Part shown: piece after piece, positions 46,248 to 56,324 of the stretch
How the letters are laid out: every line of letters begins with the position of its first letter
Numbering within the stretch: the first letter of the stretch is position 1
Made by a program: the position numbers and the translations under genes
DNA from: Robertmurraya siralis
Lineage (GTDB): Bacteria; Bacillota; Bacilli; Bacillales; Cytobacillaceae
Assembly (NCBI RefSeq): GCF_005502275.1
Contig: NZ_SWLZ01000013.1
Coordinates: 56,899-120,898, forward strand
Length of the DNA stretch: 64,000 nucleotides
Direction of reading: 5' to 3'
Notes under the pieces: generated by a model
What the model was told of the DNA's origin: nothing
The model's input: the letters and a program-made list of their open reading frames with translations, nothing else
Databases searched by the model: none

Positions 46248-46763
46248 TTAAGGATATAAATTATCAAACATTTTCTGCATAAAATGTTGATCATTGCATT
46301 TTGCCGTTTGCAAAACAATCGCTTTTCCTTCTTTAACCTTTTTATCAACTAATATCCATTCATGAGCTTCCTTTTTCACAGTTAACATAATATTATTATT
46401 GTTGATATCTTTATACAATATATAACCTCTTCTTGGATCATGATTTAAGAAATACAATCTCTTTTCGCCTCGATATTTGCCTGACATTAATTTTTTTAAT
46501 GATTCAAGAGTCTCATTTTTTCCTGTCAGCATTTCGTTTTTCCAAAGATCACTTGCTGTGAAAAAGATCAGGCTATTTTCACTTTTTTTCTCCAACAAAT
46601 CAAAACTGGCTAATACATCATTATTAACTAAGTTTATATATTCAGCTTTTGTCTCATCGACCATTTGCTTACACTCTTCGGATATTTCCTCTTCATTCGC
46701 ACTACTATGTTGCGGTTGTAAAAAGAGGAGCAAGGCTCCGATCCCAAAAAATAACTTTTTCAT
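46248..46763 (-). CDS. Secreted protein of unknown function
   Basis: A 171-residue exported protein. A standard signal peptide (MKKLFFGIGALLLFLQPQHSSA) ends near residue 22. The mature part is charged, with three Cys in all (ECKQMVD near the start and AKCNDQ near the end) that could form one disulfide. The family is not recognised. AAGAGGTGG lies upstream of ATG 46763. The YbxH-like gene lies 30 nt upstream on the same strand, so the two may be cotranscribed. Confidence 0.65.
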   Translation of the reverse strand: MKKLFFGIGALLLFLQPQHSSANEEEISEECKQMVDETKAEYINLVNNDVLASFDLLEKKSENSLIFFTASDLWKNEMLTGKNETLESLKKLMSGKYRGEKRLYFLNHDPRRGYILYKDINNNNIMLTVKKEAHEWILVDKKVKEGKAIVLQTAKCNDQHFMQKMFDNLYP

Positions 46764-46793
46764 TTTACCACCTCTTGTCTTATGAAAACGGCA

Positions 46794-46985
46794 TTAAATA
46801 TCATGTTTTTGACAATAGTTTTCAACAATTTCTTCAATTAAGCTCGGCTCAGGATATTTGCCGTAAAAATGAAAGCTAAGTTCCTCAATAAATTCCCCGT
46901 TCAAATATACATGAATTGCTCCATTTTGGTTTACCACACTATATTCAGGCTCAAATCTGTATCCATTTCGATCAATAGCCCCCAT
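46794..46985 (-). CDS. YbxH-like small protein (DUF5370)
   Basis: A 63-residue protein, MGAIDRNGYRFEPEYSV at the start and IVENYCQKHDI at the end, matching in length and pattern the B. subtilis YbxH type. It is probably a small beta protein of unknown function. ATG 46985 has AAAGGAG 8 nt upstream; the longer frame would add a hydrophobic leader without a site. Confidence 0.65.
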   Translation of the reverse strand: MGAIDRNGYRFEPEYSVVNQNGAIHVYLNGEFIEELSFHFYGKYPEPSLIEEIVENYCQKHDI

Positions 46986-47226
46986 TTTATCAGCTCCTTT
47001 ATTGAAAATGACGATACCAAGCATTATTATTACTTTCACAATCGGCACTGCGCTCTCATATTAACGCGATATGAAAAGGATTCATGCCATGGTTTAAGCA
47101 AGCTTTGGTTTCATTTTCACCTTTCGTTACATAACATATGTTAGGACATATTCAAAGTTCCATTCTGCCCAATTTTCTCAGCAACTATAACTGGGGCTAC
47201 ATTTAAAAAAGAGGTGAAGCATAGAA

Positions 47227-47949
47227 ATGTTAAATGAAGAGGTCAATCCTCAAATACATAAACCTAGAAGGAAATCTCCCATATCATCTAACCAACAACT
47301 GTTCAAATTGAATTATTTACAACGTATTCTTGAGGAACAAACTACGATTAATAAAAATTTAACTCATTCCGTTGAAAAGGTTAGTCAGTCACTAAAAAGA
47401 ACAAACGCTAACCAAGAAAGTACACTCAAACAAATGAACCTGAAGCTACAGGAACAGGAAAATTTCTCTAATGAGTTAAAGGACTACTTAATGGAACAGG
47501 AGAAAATAAAAAAGGAGCTTTTAGAAAGAATTGCTGTAGTCGAAAAGACGAATCTCGCCGTTATGGAAAAATTACAAGCAGACAGCCTTTTAACAGAAGC
47601 GATTTTAAAACAACAATCAACACATGAAGAAATGCTAGTAAAAATGATGACAAATTTTGAGGACACGAGTTCAGTTACTGAGCAATTAAAAAAACAGGAA
47701 GAATTGTATCAAGACTTTTCCAATAAACTTGGAGTTCACGAGGTATACCATACTACGGTTATGGAACGACTTGATCAACAGGAAGGCTTAATAAAAAAAA
47801 TTGGCGGTGAATTGGATCATTTAAGAGCGATTCTCTTCGAAAGAACATCGCATATTTTAGAAAAGCTAGAAACGCATCTCAACCGGATAACGAAGCCGAT
47901 CCAAAGATTCTTCATTAACACAGAAGGAAAGGAAAAGGTTGATAAATAA
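47227..47949 (+). CDS. Coiled-coil protein of unknown function
   Basis: A 240-residue soluble protein that is almost entirely helical heptad repeats, Glu/Lys/Gln/Leu-rich (for example LKQMNLKLQEQENFSNELKD, LMEQEKIKKELLERIAVVEK). No membrane segment or catalytic motif was found. AGAGGTGAAG precedes ATG 47227. Similar coiled-coil proteins occur in other Bacillus genomes, but I cannot name the family. It is flanked by non-coding DNA on both sides. Confidence 0.65.
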   Translation: MLNEEVNPQIHKPRRKSPISSNQQLFKLNYLQRILEEQTTINKNLTHSVEKVSQSLKRTNANQESTLKQMNLKLQEQENFSNELKDYLMEQEKIKKELLERIAVVEKTNLAVMEKLQADSLLTEAILKQQSTHEEMLVKMMTNFEDTSSVTEQLKKQEELYQDFSNKLGVHEVYHTTVMERLDQQEGLIKKIGGELDHLRAILFERTSHILEKLETHLNRITKPIQRFFINTEGKEKVDK

Positions 47950-48161
47950 ATATGAGTCCAGCCAAAGTCAAAAATGAGCGATAGCTGTTCCCCTTCAGAG
48001 TGATTGAAAACGTTTGTCACATTAAACACAAGGCTTTGGCTGGAGCGGAATTTCTATAATAGGTAATGAATTTCCAAACATAACAAAAGCACGAAGAATG
48101 CGAATGTTTTGCAGGCAGCCTGAATTAACCTCTTCCCTTTCCCAAAAAAGAGCAAAATTGA

Positions 48162-50234
48162 TTAATCTACATTCTTTTTGCGAATATTAACGGCACAAGC
48201 TTTAAATTCAGCCGTTCCTGAGATAGGATCATACTCATTTATCGTCAGCACATTTGTCGGAACCTCGCTCCAATGAAAACTCATGAAAACAAGCCCAGGA
48301 ACAACTTGCTCTGTTATTTTCGCCTTCACAGAAAGAGACCCCCGTCTTGACAGTACTTCAACTACCTCCCCATCTTCGATCTTTAATCGGGCAGCATCCT
48401 TAGGATGGATATCTACTGTCTCCTCTGCTTGCTTGAGCTTAACGCCTGAAGCGTAATGGCGTGTTTGCGTATGTGTATTATAACTTTCCAGCCGTCTTCC
48501 CGTTGTTAAGGTAAACGGATAGTCTTTATCTGGTTGTTCAATCGGAGGTGTATAAGCTACAGGGACAAAGGCAGATTTAAGTGTATTATCATAAGATTGA
48601 TGAAACCTTTCGTGCAAAACAAATGTTCCTGGATGCTCTTCATTTGGACATGGATAATGGATGGCATATTCTTGATCTAGACGTTTGTAAGAGATTCCTC
48701 CGTACACTTCATGTGCTAGCGTTCTTACTTCCTCCCAAATCTCTTCACTATTATTGTACATCATTTTATAGCCAAGACGAGAAGCTAGATCACATAAAAT
48801 TTCCCAATCCTCCCTAACGTTTGCATCTGCTTTTACAGCTTGCCTAACTCGCTGTATGCGTCTATCCGTATTAGTATACGTACCCTCTACTTCACCCCAC
48901 GATTTTGCAGGTAACACGACATCAGCTTGTTTTGCAGTATCGGTTAGAAAAATATCTTGTACTATTAGCAAATCAAGATTATTGAAAAGCTTTGCTGTAT
49001 GATTTAAATGTACATCTGCAAGCAATGGGTTTTCTCCAATAACATATAAAGCCTTTACCTCTCCATTTTCCATTCTTTCAAATGTTCTTGTTTGCGTGTC
49101 TCCCACATTGCTGTTAATCTGAATTCCCCAATGGTCCTCAAATCTCCTGCGGTATTGGTTGTCAGTAATGGAACGTGCCCCCGTTATCATATTAGGGAGA
49201 CAGCCCATATCTCCAGCTCCTTGAACATTATTTTGACCTCTTAACGGCATGATTCCATTGCCACGTTTGCCAATATGACCTGTTAGCATTGCAAGGTTGG
49301 CAATATCAAAGACGTTATTAACTCCACAATGATGTTCAGTAATTCCTAATGTATACGCAATCATCGCTTTGTCTGCTCTCGCATATTCTCTTGCTGTTTC
49401 TACAATATCAGCGGCATCAAGACCAGTTATTTTTGCAGTATATGACGGTGTAAAAGTTTTAACTTGAGCCTTTAAACGCTCAAAGTCAGCGGTGTGCTTC
49501 CGCACCCATTCATCATTAAAAAGTCCTTCTTCAATAATTACATGGAGCATTCCATTCATTAAAGCGATGTCCGCACCTACTTCAATTTGAAGATGACGAT
49601 GGGCTACTTTTGTCATATCAATCTTTCGCGGATCTACGACAATAATTTTTAAGCCCTGTTTAGCGGCCTTTTTCATTTTGTTTGCAATAATCGGATGCGC
49701 TTCTGTTGTGTTGGAACCCATCAGTAAAAGAACATCTGATTCTTCAAAATCATCAAGTGTGTTTGTTGGAGAACCGCTGCCAAACATCGTTGCCAGACCG
49801 GCAACACTCGGGGCATGTCACGTTCGATTACATCCATCAATGTTATTGCTTCCAATTGCGGCTCTCATGAATTTTTGCGTTATATAATTCGATTCATTTG
49901 TTGATCTGGCACAAGCAAACATAGAAATTGCATTTGGGCCGAAATGCTCCTTAATATGTGTAAGTTTATCCGCAATAAATTGCAGCGCCGTTTCCCATGT
50001 TGTCTCAACAAGTCGTCCATCTTGGCGTATGAGCGGACTTTTTAAACGTTCATCTGCATGAACATACTTATAAGCAAACGCCCCTTTTACACATGTCTGT
50101 CCTTTATTGACCGGTGCTGCTTTATCTCCGCGGATTTTTGTAATGTTATTATCCGTTACCTCAAGCAGAAGCCCACAGCCTGTCCCGCAATAGCCACAAA
50201 TTGTTTTAACTGTTTTAGTTTCTGAAGCCTCCAT
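48162..50234 (-). CDS. fdhF: Formate dehydrogenase H-like alpha subunit with in-frame TGA (probable selenocysteine)
   Basis: A molybdenum bis-MGD formate dehydrogenase of 690 residues. The N-terminus holds a [4Fe-4S] ligand set, CGYCGTGCGLLLEV and TCVKGAF. Later come LMGSNTTEAHPI, the MGD-binding TGHIGKRGNGIMPLRGQNNVQG, and a C-terminal molybdopterin-binding domain (TTGRRLESYNTHTQTRH). The frame is continuous from ATG 50234 to 48162 except for one TGA at 49818-49820, codon 139: NIDGCNRT-U-HAPSVAG. This is the active-site position that is Sec140 in E. coli FdhF and Cys in B. subtilis homologues. A hairpin fitting a bacterial SECIS follows. No FdhD or selenium gene is in the window. A nonsense mutation of a Cys codon is the alternative. 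Confidence 0.85.
49785..49820 (-). promoter_or_regulatory. Candidate SECIS element with its UGA codon
   Basis: On the coding strand UGA is followed by 12 nt and then GUUGCC-GGUCU-GGCAAC, a 6-bp stem with a 5-nt loop (49789-49805). The loop GGUCU begins 18 nt after UGA, the same distance as in the E. coli fdhF SECIS as I recall it. Bacterial SECIS hairpins sit in this coding position and bind SelB. Part of the match follows from the conserved V-A-G-L peptide, so folding and comparison are needed. Confidence 0.7.
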
Positions 50235-50654
50235 AACAATCCCTCCTCTTCCTTTCTTTTATTCTAGCGAAAAAATAATCACAGACGATTACAAAAGTTA
50301 GAAGTTATTTTGAACTTTCTAAATAAAAGGCTACGATATATGATTCTGGTGACTTTTGGCTTATTTCGAGGTTTGTCCCAAAACCTTTTAAAAAAACTGT
50401 TGTCAAGAAGTCGTTTTTAACGACCTTTTCACACAGCTGCGTTTTTTCGCATTGCTAAAAAGAGCACTGATTCGATGAAACGCTTGGAGAAAGCTTGTTT
50501 TCTCCCTCGTTTTATCGAGTCAGTGCTAAACAACAAGTTTATTTAAACTTAACCAATAAAAAATAGTGTATCCCCAACCGAAGAAAATTTTTTAGTAAAA
50601 ACTTGTTAACTGGCGGAAAAGGACCACTCTTAAATAAAAAGCCCACTTACAGCA
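50235..50654. repeat. 420-bp gap holding dispersed repeat copy B and a long hairpin
   Basis: The repeat runs from about 50354 (TTTTGGCTTATTTCG) to 50527. It includes TTTTCACACAGCTGCGTT and ends in a 65-nt nested hairpin: 20-nt arms at 50463-50482 and 50508-50527 with only two wobble-type mismatches, and an inner stem GGAGAAA-gcttgt-TTTCTCC (50486-50505). No gene was seen. Confidence 0.75.
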
Positions 50655-52805
50655 TTAGGCTGTGTGAGCTGGTAAAATAATATTAAAGGTAGTTCCTTTA
50701 TTTAGTTCACTTTCAATGAAAACTGTTCCGTTATGACTTTCAATAATTTTATAGCTCACCATTAAGCCGAGGCCATTCCCATCCTTTTTCGTTGTATAAA
50801 AGGGCTCACCAATTCTCTTCAATTTTTCCTCTGGAATTCCTACTCCTGTATCTTGAATTGAAATTTGTACTTGCTCGCTTGCTACATGAACACGAACAGT
50901 AATATCTCCGCCGTTTGGCATTGCCTCAATACCGTTTTTCACAAAGTTTAGAAAGACCTGTTTCAAACGGTTCTCATCACATTCAATTTGGACAATATCA
51001 TCATTTGCTTCAAAATGCATGCGAACCTTTTTCTTTCGTGCTTCAAATTCCAATAATGATAAAACGTCTTTAATAATCGGAATAATATTTTTTTCCTTCA
51101 GATCAACAACCTTTGGCTTAGCTAATACCATAAAATCCTCAACTATTTGGTTTACTCGATTTATTTCATCTAAAATAATGTCTACAAACTCTCTTCTTTG
51201 CTCATCTGTTTCATCTTCTAACAAAAATTCCGCATAACCTTTCATGGATGTGAGCGGATTTCGAATTTCATGGGCAACACCTGCTGCCAATTGTCCAACT
51301 GCCGCAAGCTTATCTTGACGATGAAGAATTTCCTCTGTCCGTTTACGCTCTGTAATATCGTTTCTTATTGCCAAATACTGATATGGTTTCCCTCTTTCAT
51401 TCATAAAAGGAACAATGGTTGTGTCCACCCAATAATAAGAACTGTCTTTCGCCTTATTTCTTATCTCTCCTTTCCATACTGACCCACTTCCAATTGTTCT
51501 CCACAATTCTCTAAAAAAATCGTGACTGTGGTACCCAGAATTTAAAATGCTATGATCCTTCCCAATTATTTCGTCTCGATTATACTGAGATATTTCACAA
51601 AATTTATCATTAACTCGAGTTATAATCCCTTTTTCATCTGTAAAAGCCACAATCGACGACTGATCTAAAGCAAATTTTATATCGTTTACTTCTTTTAACG
51701 TTGCTTTCAGCTTGCGCTCTGAATGCTTACGATTAGTAATATCTGTTCGAATAGAAACATATTGATAAGGTTTTCCCTTTTCGTTTAAAAAAGGAACAAT
51801 GGTCGTATCAACCCAATAGGTACTCCCATCCTTTGCCCTGTTTTGAATTTCGCCTTTCCAAACCTTTCCACTGCCAATTGTTTTCCAAAGTGATTGAAAG
51901 AATTCTTTTGGATGGTAACTAGAGTTCAAAATTCGATGATTTTGCCCAATTAGTTCATCCTTCGTATATTTCGAAATCTCAACAAATTTATCATTCACAT
52001 AGGTAATCGTTCCTTTGGCATCTGTTATCGCCACGATCGAAGACTCATCAAGCGCTGCTTTAATATCTTTTAAATTTGAATCAGAGTCAGCAAGTCTTTT
52101 GCTTACAAGAGCACTTGAACCTATTAAACCGCTCATGATCATGACAGCAACGATTAAAATGGCATAAATCAAAAATGTTTCCTGAAAAGGGTCTCCCGTA
52201 ACACCTGAAATATCTGTCCTTGACGTAATGGAGGAGGCTTTAAGAAGTAAAAAATGTCCTTCAACAACAGCAGTTGTAATTATGAGTGAACTTAATGGTC
52301 TAATCCACACGTTCTTTGCCAATGATGAATCATAAATTAGCCAAAAAGCAAAATAAAAAGAGACAAATACTACTAGTGCTGTCACAGCTAATATCACCCA
52401 ATTATAGGTTAGAGCCAGCTCAAGTCCGAACATGCCAATGATATGAATGGAGAAGACTGCACTCATCATAAAAAAACTTGCTGCAACTAAATTTTTAGGT
52501 GTAAGGCTATTTAATGAAATTGCGTAGAAGGCCATTCCAGTGAAGCAAATCCCCACCAAAATTGCTAAAAAAGTTACAGGCAAATTGTAATTCGATAATG
52601 TCGTAATGTCTAACGCAAAAAGAAAACTCATCACCCATATGCCGAAGCTTAAAGACAGCGTTCCACCAATAAACAGGAGAGGCTTATTGCGCTCTGATGT
52701 TCTCAGCATCGAAAACATATCCAATGCTGAATAGGTAGCCATCATCGTTAAAATAATTGCAGCAATAATCAAGATTGGATTTAAAGATAAATATAAAGTC
52801 AACAT
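50655..52805 (-). CDS. Membrane sensor histidine kinase with two PAS domains
   Basis: A 716-residue kinase. About seven membrane helices (1-235) carry a pattern like a degenerate MHYT sensor (SIHIIGMFG, IWVMSFLF). Two tandem PAS domains follow, recently duplicated by look: DESSIVAITDAKGTITYVND and DQSSIVAFTDEKGIITRVND, each with a WKGEI-type core and PAC motif. Then come HisKA with the phospho-His in GVAHEIRNPLTSMKGYAEF and HATPase with DTGVGIPEEKL and GNGLGLMVSYKI. The kinase core resembles the KinA-E sporulation kinases. No response regulator is adjacent. ATG 52805 is chosen with AAGGG 8 nt upstream. Confidence 0.9.
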   Translation of the reverse strand: MLTLYLSLNPILIIAAIILTMMATYSALDMFSMLRTSERNKPLLFIGGTLSLSFGIWVMSFLFALDITTLSNYNLPVTFLAILVGICFTGMAFYAISLNSLTPKNLVAASFFMMSAVFSIHIIGMFGLELALTYNWVILAVTALVVFVSFYFAFWLIYDSSLAKNVWIRPLSSLIITTAVVEGHFLLLKASSITSRTDISGVTGDPFQETFLIYAILIVAVMIMSGLIGSSALVSKRLADSDSNLKDIKAALDESSIVAITDAKGTITYVNDKFVEISKYTKDELIGQNHRILNSSYHPKEFFQSLWKTIGSGKVWKGEIQNRAKDGSTYWVDTTIVPFLNEKGKPYQYVSIRTDITNRKHSERKLKATLKEVNDIKFALDQSSIVAFTDEKGIITRVNDKFCEISQYNRDEIIGKDHSILNSGYHSHDFFRELWRTIGSGSVWKGEIRNKAKDSSYYWVDTTIVPFMNERGKPYQYLAIRNDITERKRTEEILHRQDKLAAVGQLAAGVAHEIRNPLTSMKGYAEFLLEDETDEQRREFVDIILDEINRVNQIVEDFMVLAKPKVVDLKEKNIIPIIKDVLSLLEFEARKKKVRMHFEANDDIVQIECDENRLKQVFLNFVKNGIEAMPNGGDITVRVHVASEQVQISIQDTGVGIPEEKLKRIGEPFYTTKKDGNGLGLMVSYKIIESHNGTVFIESELNKGTTFNIILPAHTA

Positions 52806-53225
52806 CAATCAGCCCTTTTCAAAGAAAAGTTTCTACTATAATTGTAATGTAAACTAATCGTTCTTTAAAGAAATATTTCCAGTTCCCTTCTGTCTTAGGA
52901 TAAAGATGGCCATTTTGTCGAAAAACAACCATTGATTGATAGAACATATTTAGCTTTGGGTTAGATTTCGATATTCATTTTTGGCTCATTTCGTGTCAAA
53001 CATTGTTTTCACACGTCTCTCAGTATAACTGAAAGAGTTCTATCTTTGATGCAAAGCTTGTGATCTCCGTTGTTTTACCGAGTCAGTGGCCAAAAAACTT
53101 TTGATCGCCTATAAAGTTTAACAAAAAGTTTTTAAAAAAATAGTTCATTTTTTTAAAAATTAATGTATACTGTATTATAACAGAATTTAATAATTTAAAC
53201 TGTATTAGAAAAGGAGTGGATTCAA
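52806..53225. repeat. 420-bp gap holding dispersed repeat copy C
   Basis: Blocks TTTTTGGCTCATTTCGTG, TTTTCACACGTCTCTCAGTA, ACTGAAAGAGTTC and TTTTACCGAGTCAGTGGC (52978-53090) match the order in copy B near 50.4 kb. The rest is the AT-rich leader of yhfH. No gene was found. Confidence 0.65.
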
Positions 53226-53360
53226 TTGATCATTAGTCCCATCGAATTTTTCCGCACGCTGCCAAAAAAGATTTGTCCGGAATGCGGGGAAACTATGAAA
53301 GAGCAAGCCGAAAGTTATTTAATGGAATGTGACCGCTGTTTATCAAAGAAAACTGAATAG
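53226..53360 (+). CDS. yhfH: YhfH-like zinc-ribbon mini-protein
   Basis: A 44-residue protein with two Cys pairs, KICPECGE and ECDRCLS, typical of a small zinc ribbon, and the N-terminus SPIEFFRTLP. It matches the YhfH family of Bacillus, of unknown function. The start is TTG 53226 with AAAAGGAG about 9 nt upstream. It ends in its own strong terminator. Confidence 0.8.
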   Translation: MIISPIEFFRTLPKKICPECGETMKEQAESYLMECDRCLSKKTE

Positions 53361-53370
53361 AAAAAGTCAT

Positions 53371-53407
53371 AGCTTTAGCGCCAATTCAGATGCGCTAAAG
53401 CTTTTTT
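53371..53407 (+). terminator. Terminator of yhfH
   Basis: A perfect 11-bp stem AGCTTTAGCGC / GCGCTAAAGCT is followed by six T. Confidence 0.92.
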
Positions 53408-53536
53408 GAGCGGTTTTAATCATTGAAACAATTTTATATAATATTTAGAAAAATATATTAATTAACAGGATGCTCATGTTATTATTTTAATTAGGATACC
53501 GAAATAAAAAGTTCCGAATAAAAGGAGGAGATTTTA

Positions 53537-55351
53537 ATGGAAAAAATGATGACCACTCGATTAAAGCGTGAAGAAGTTCCCATTAATTTAACATGGAAGC
53601 TCGAAGATTTATTCTCATCGCCTATTGAATGGGAAGCTGAAATTGCTACAATTGAAAAAGAACTTTCCGCATTTTCAGTTTACAAAGGGAAACTTCATGA
53701 AAGTTCAGCTACACTATTAGCATGCCTTGAATTGCAGGAAAAATTAAATAAGAAATTGATTTTAGTGAGTACATATGCTTCGCTGCTACAATCAGGAGAT
53801 AGTACCAATCCCATAAACCAAGCTAATGCAGCGATAATTGGTAATTTACGTTCAAAAACAGGTGCAGCTCTGTCCTTTATAGAATCTGAAATTATTACTA
53901 TGCCAGAAGAAAAATTGCAACAGTTCATCGATGAAGAAAAGGGGTTAAAGCCTTTTACAAAGATGTTAACAGACTTAATTGATGGCAAAAAATACCGACT
54001 TTCTCCTGAAACAGAGGAAGTGCTCGCTGCTCTCAGTGATGTGCATGAGTCACCATATGCGATTTATCAAACAAGTAAGTTAGCTGATATGCAATTTGAG
54101 CCAATCATTCATGAAGATGGTGATGAACTGCCGAACTCATTTGCATTATTTGAAGATCGTTACGAATTCTCTTCAAATACAGAAACTCGAAGAAAAGCTT
54201 ACGAATCATTTACAAAAACGTTAGAGCAATATAAAAATACTTTTGCGACCACATATGCAACTGAAGTCAAAAAACAAGTAACGTTATCCCGTCTTCGAAA
54301 TTTTGATTCTGTAACAGATATGCTTTTATACCCACAGCAGGTTTCTAAAGAAATGTACGAAAATCAATTAAACATTATTCAAGCCGAGTTAGCGCCTCAT
54401 ATGAGACGCTTTGCCCAATTGAAGAAGAAGGTTTTGCAATTGGATGAACTGCAATTCTGTGATTTAAAGGCGCCATTAGATCCTGAATTCAATCCTAAAA
54501 CCTCATACGAGGAAGCAAGTGAAGTGATTTTGGAATCATTAAAGATAATGGGGCCTGAATATTTAAATATCATGAAAAAAGGGCTCACAGAACGATGGGT
54601 TGACCGAGCTGATAACGTGGGGAAAGCGACTGGGGCATTTTGCTCAAGTCCATACGGTTCACACCCATTTATTTTAATAACTTGGACAGACACGATGCGT
54701 GGTGCATTTGTGCTTGCACATGAATTAGGGCATGCTGGACATTTTTATTTAGCTAATCAAAATCAACGCATAATGAATACAAGACCTTCTACTTTTTTCA
54801 TTGAAGCACCTTCAACCATGAATGAAATGTTGCTTGGTGATCACCTGCTTTCTAATACAACAGACCCACAAATGAAACGATGGGTTGTACTACAGTTATT
54901 GGGAACTTATTATCATAATTTCGTTACCCATCTTTTAGAAGGGGAATTCCAAAGAAGAGTTTACGAGCTTGCAGAGAAAGGTACTCCCTTGACCGCAAAA
55001 ATACTTTGCGAAACAAAAAGAAATGTGCTTTCTGAGTTTTGGGGTGACACTGTGGTACTTGACGAAGGGGCAAGCCTAACTTGGATGAGACAGCCTCACT
55101 ATTATATGGGGCTTTACCCATACACATATTCAGCAGGTTTAACAGCCTCCACGGCAATGTCACAGCAAATCAAAACTGAGGGAGAGCCTGCTGTTAACCG
55201 TTGGTTAGAAGTTCTAAAAGCTGGTGGAACCAAAAAACCGATAGACTTGTTAAAACAGGCAGGCATTGACATGTCAAAACCTGATCCAATTCATAAAGCA
55301 GTTGCTTATGTTGGCTCCCTCGTTGATATTTTGGAGGATAGCTATAAATAA
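53537..55351 (+). CDS. pepF: Oligoendopeptidase F
   Basis: A cytosolic zinc metallopeptidase (M3B) that cleaves peptides of about 5-20 residues; 604 residues. The zinc motif HELGH lies at residues 395-399 (VLAHELGHAGHFYL) and the third ligand Glu in FIEAPSTMNEMLLGDHLL. The N-terminal helical half is typical of PepF. AAAAGGAGGAG precedes ATG 53537 by about 6 nt. It is monocistronic and followed by a terminator. Paralogues exist in Bacillus (YjbG, YmfH region), so the symbol denotes the family. Confidence 0.94.
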   Translation: MEKMMTTRLKREEVPINLTWKLEDLFSSPIEWEAEIATIEKELSAFSVYKGKLHESSATLLACLELQEKLNKKLILVSTYASLLQSGDSTNPINQANAAIIGNLRSKTGAALSFIESEIITMPEEKLQQFIDEEKGLKPFTKMLTDLIDGKKYRLSPETEEVLAALSDVHESPYAIYQTSKLADMQFEPIIHEDGDELPNSFALFEDRYEFSSNTETRRKAYESFTKTLEQYKNTFATTYATEVKKQVTLSRLRNFDSVTDMLLYPQQVSKEMYENQLNIIQAELAPHMRRFAQLKKKVLQLDELQFCDLKAPLDPEFNPKTSYEEASEVILESLKIMGPEYLNIMKKGLTERWVDRADNVGKATGAFCSSPYGSHPFILITWTDTMRGAFVLAHELGHAGHFYLANQNQRIMNTRPSTFFIEAPSTMNEMLLGDHLLSNTTDPQMKRWVVLQLLGTYYHNFVTHLLEGEFQRRVYELAEKGTPLTAKILCETKRNVLSEFWGDTVVLDEGASLTWMRQPHYYMGLYPYTYSAGLTASTAMSQQIKTEGEPAVNRWLEVLKAGGTKKPIDLLKQAGIDMSKPDPIHKAVAYVGSLVDILEDSYK

Positions 55352-55367
55352 AGAGGAATAAAAACAG

Positions 55368-55405
55368 GGTGTCCAAAAAGCATAGCTTTTGGGACACCTC
55401 TTTTT
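55368..55405 (+). terminator. Terminator of pepF
   Basis: GGTGTCC and AAAAGC pair with GCTTTT and GGGACACC around ATA, followed by CTTTTT. Confidence 0.9.
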
Positions 55406-56324
55406 GATACTTCTTCCACCATAGATTAAATCTGAAAAACAAACCTTTTATCTGTCATAAAATGCCCCAAAAAGAAAAAAGCAGATATCAAAAGTCATTT
55501 TTAATGACCTATTGACACAGCTTCTTTTAATAACAGCTTAGGAGACCCAACCAATTCATCAGTTTAATGGAATATCCCTGTTATCAGGAATTTCTAATAA
55601 CTGACATGTGTTTGTTCCGCTTTAACAGGCATTACTCTGCTCATAAGCATTCATACTATCTCGCAGTACCTTGGGTTACAAACTTATTCAATTGTCATTG
55701 CTCAATTGCTCCATCCCTATTCTTGATTAAATGCTTCAAAATTTACTTTTGAAAGGTATCATATGTGATTGTGTAACGACATTCTTGAATCATTTACCAT
55801 AGACGTTTCCCAATTCTTGCTAGAATCTTCTGGGTAAGAGCTTTTGTTCTACGTATCATGACATTTACTTATAGGTAGAACATTCCTTCTTAACCAAGTG
55901 GAATATCCTTCGCAAAGTGAGGCGAAAAACTGGATAAAATGTCTACTTGGTACGATACTTCATCATTTCATCGTTACAAATTTTCATTACCTTCTTCATC
56001 ATTCCACTATTTAATCAAAAGTGATAAAAGAGCATTTGCTTACGTTCACGCAATCATACTTCTACGGAACGAGCACAATGGTTGAGCCTCCTAAATCGTT
56101 ATTGCATAATCTTATTTACACCTTTATTATAAGCAATTTTTTACTTATTTTACCTTCCATTTACGACATTTATGTGAACGTTCTCATGAAGTTAGATGTT
56201 GTTAATTGTCAGTGTTGACTTTACTTTAAACGTAAGATCATCATAAACAGTAAGCACACGGCGGGAGAGACTTTCGTATGAAAGTCCTCTCTCGTCTGCA
56301 AACAAATATGTATCATTCTTCACT
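55406..56324. other. About 920 bp of apparently decayed DNA
   Basis: No gene could be supported. All six frames are short and lack ribosome sites. The near-random stop distribution and lack of hairpins over 55560-56220 suggest a degraded former gene or element rather than a regulatory region, but I recognise no transposase fragment. A stem, GAGAG-a-CTTTC / GAAAG-tc-CTCTC (56265-56293), closes the region. Confidence 0.4.

Noticed and set aside
55406..56324. Insertion-sequence remnant
   Set aside because: No terminal inverted repeats, target duplication or transposase motif could be found.
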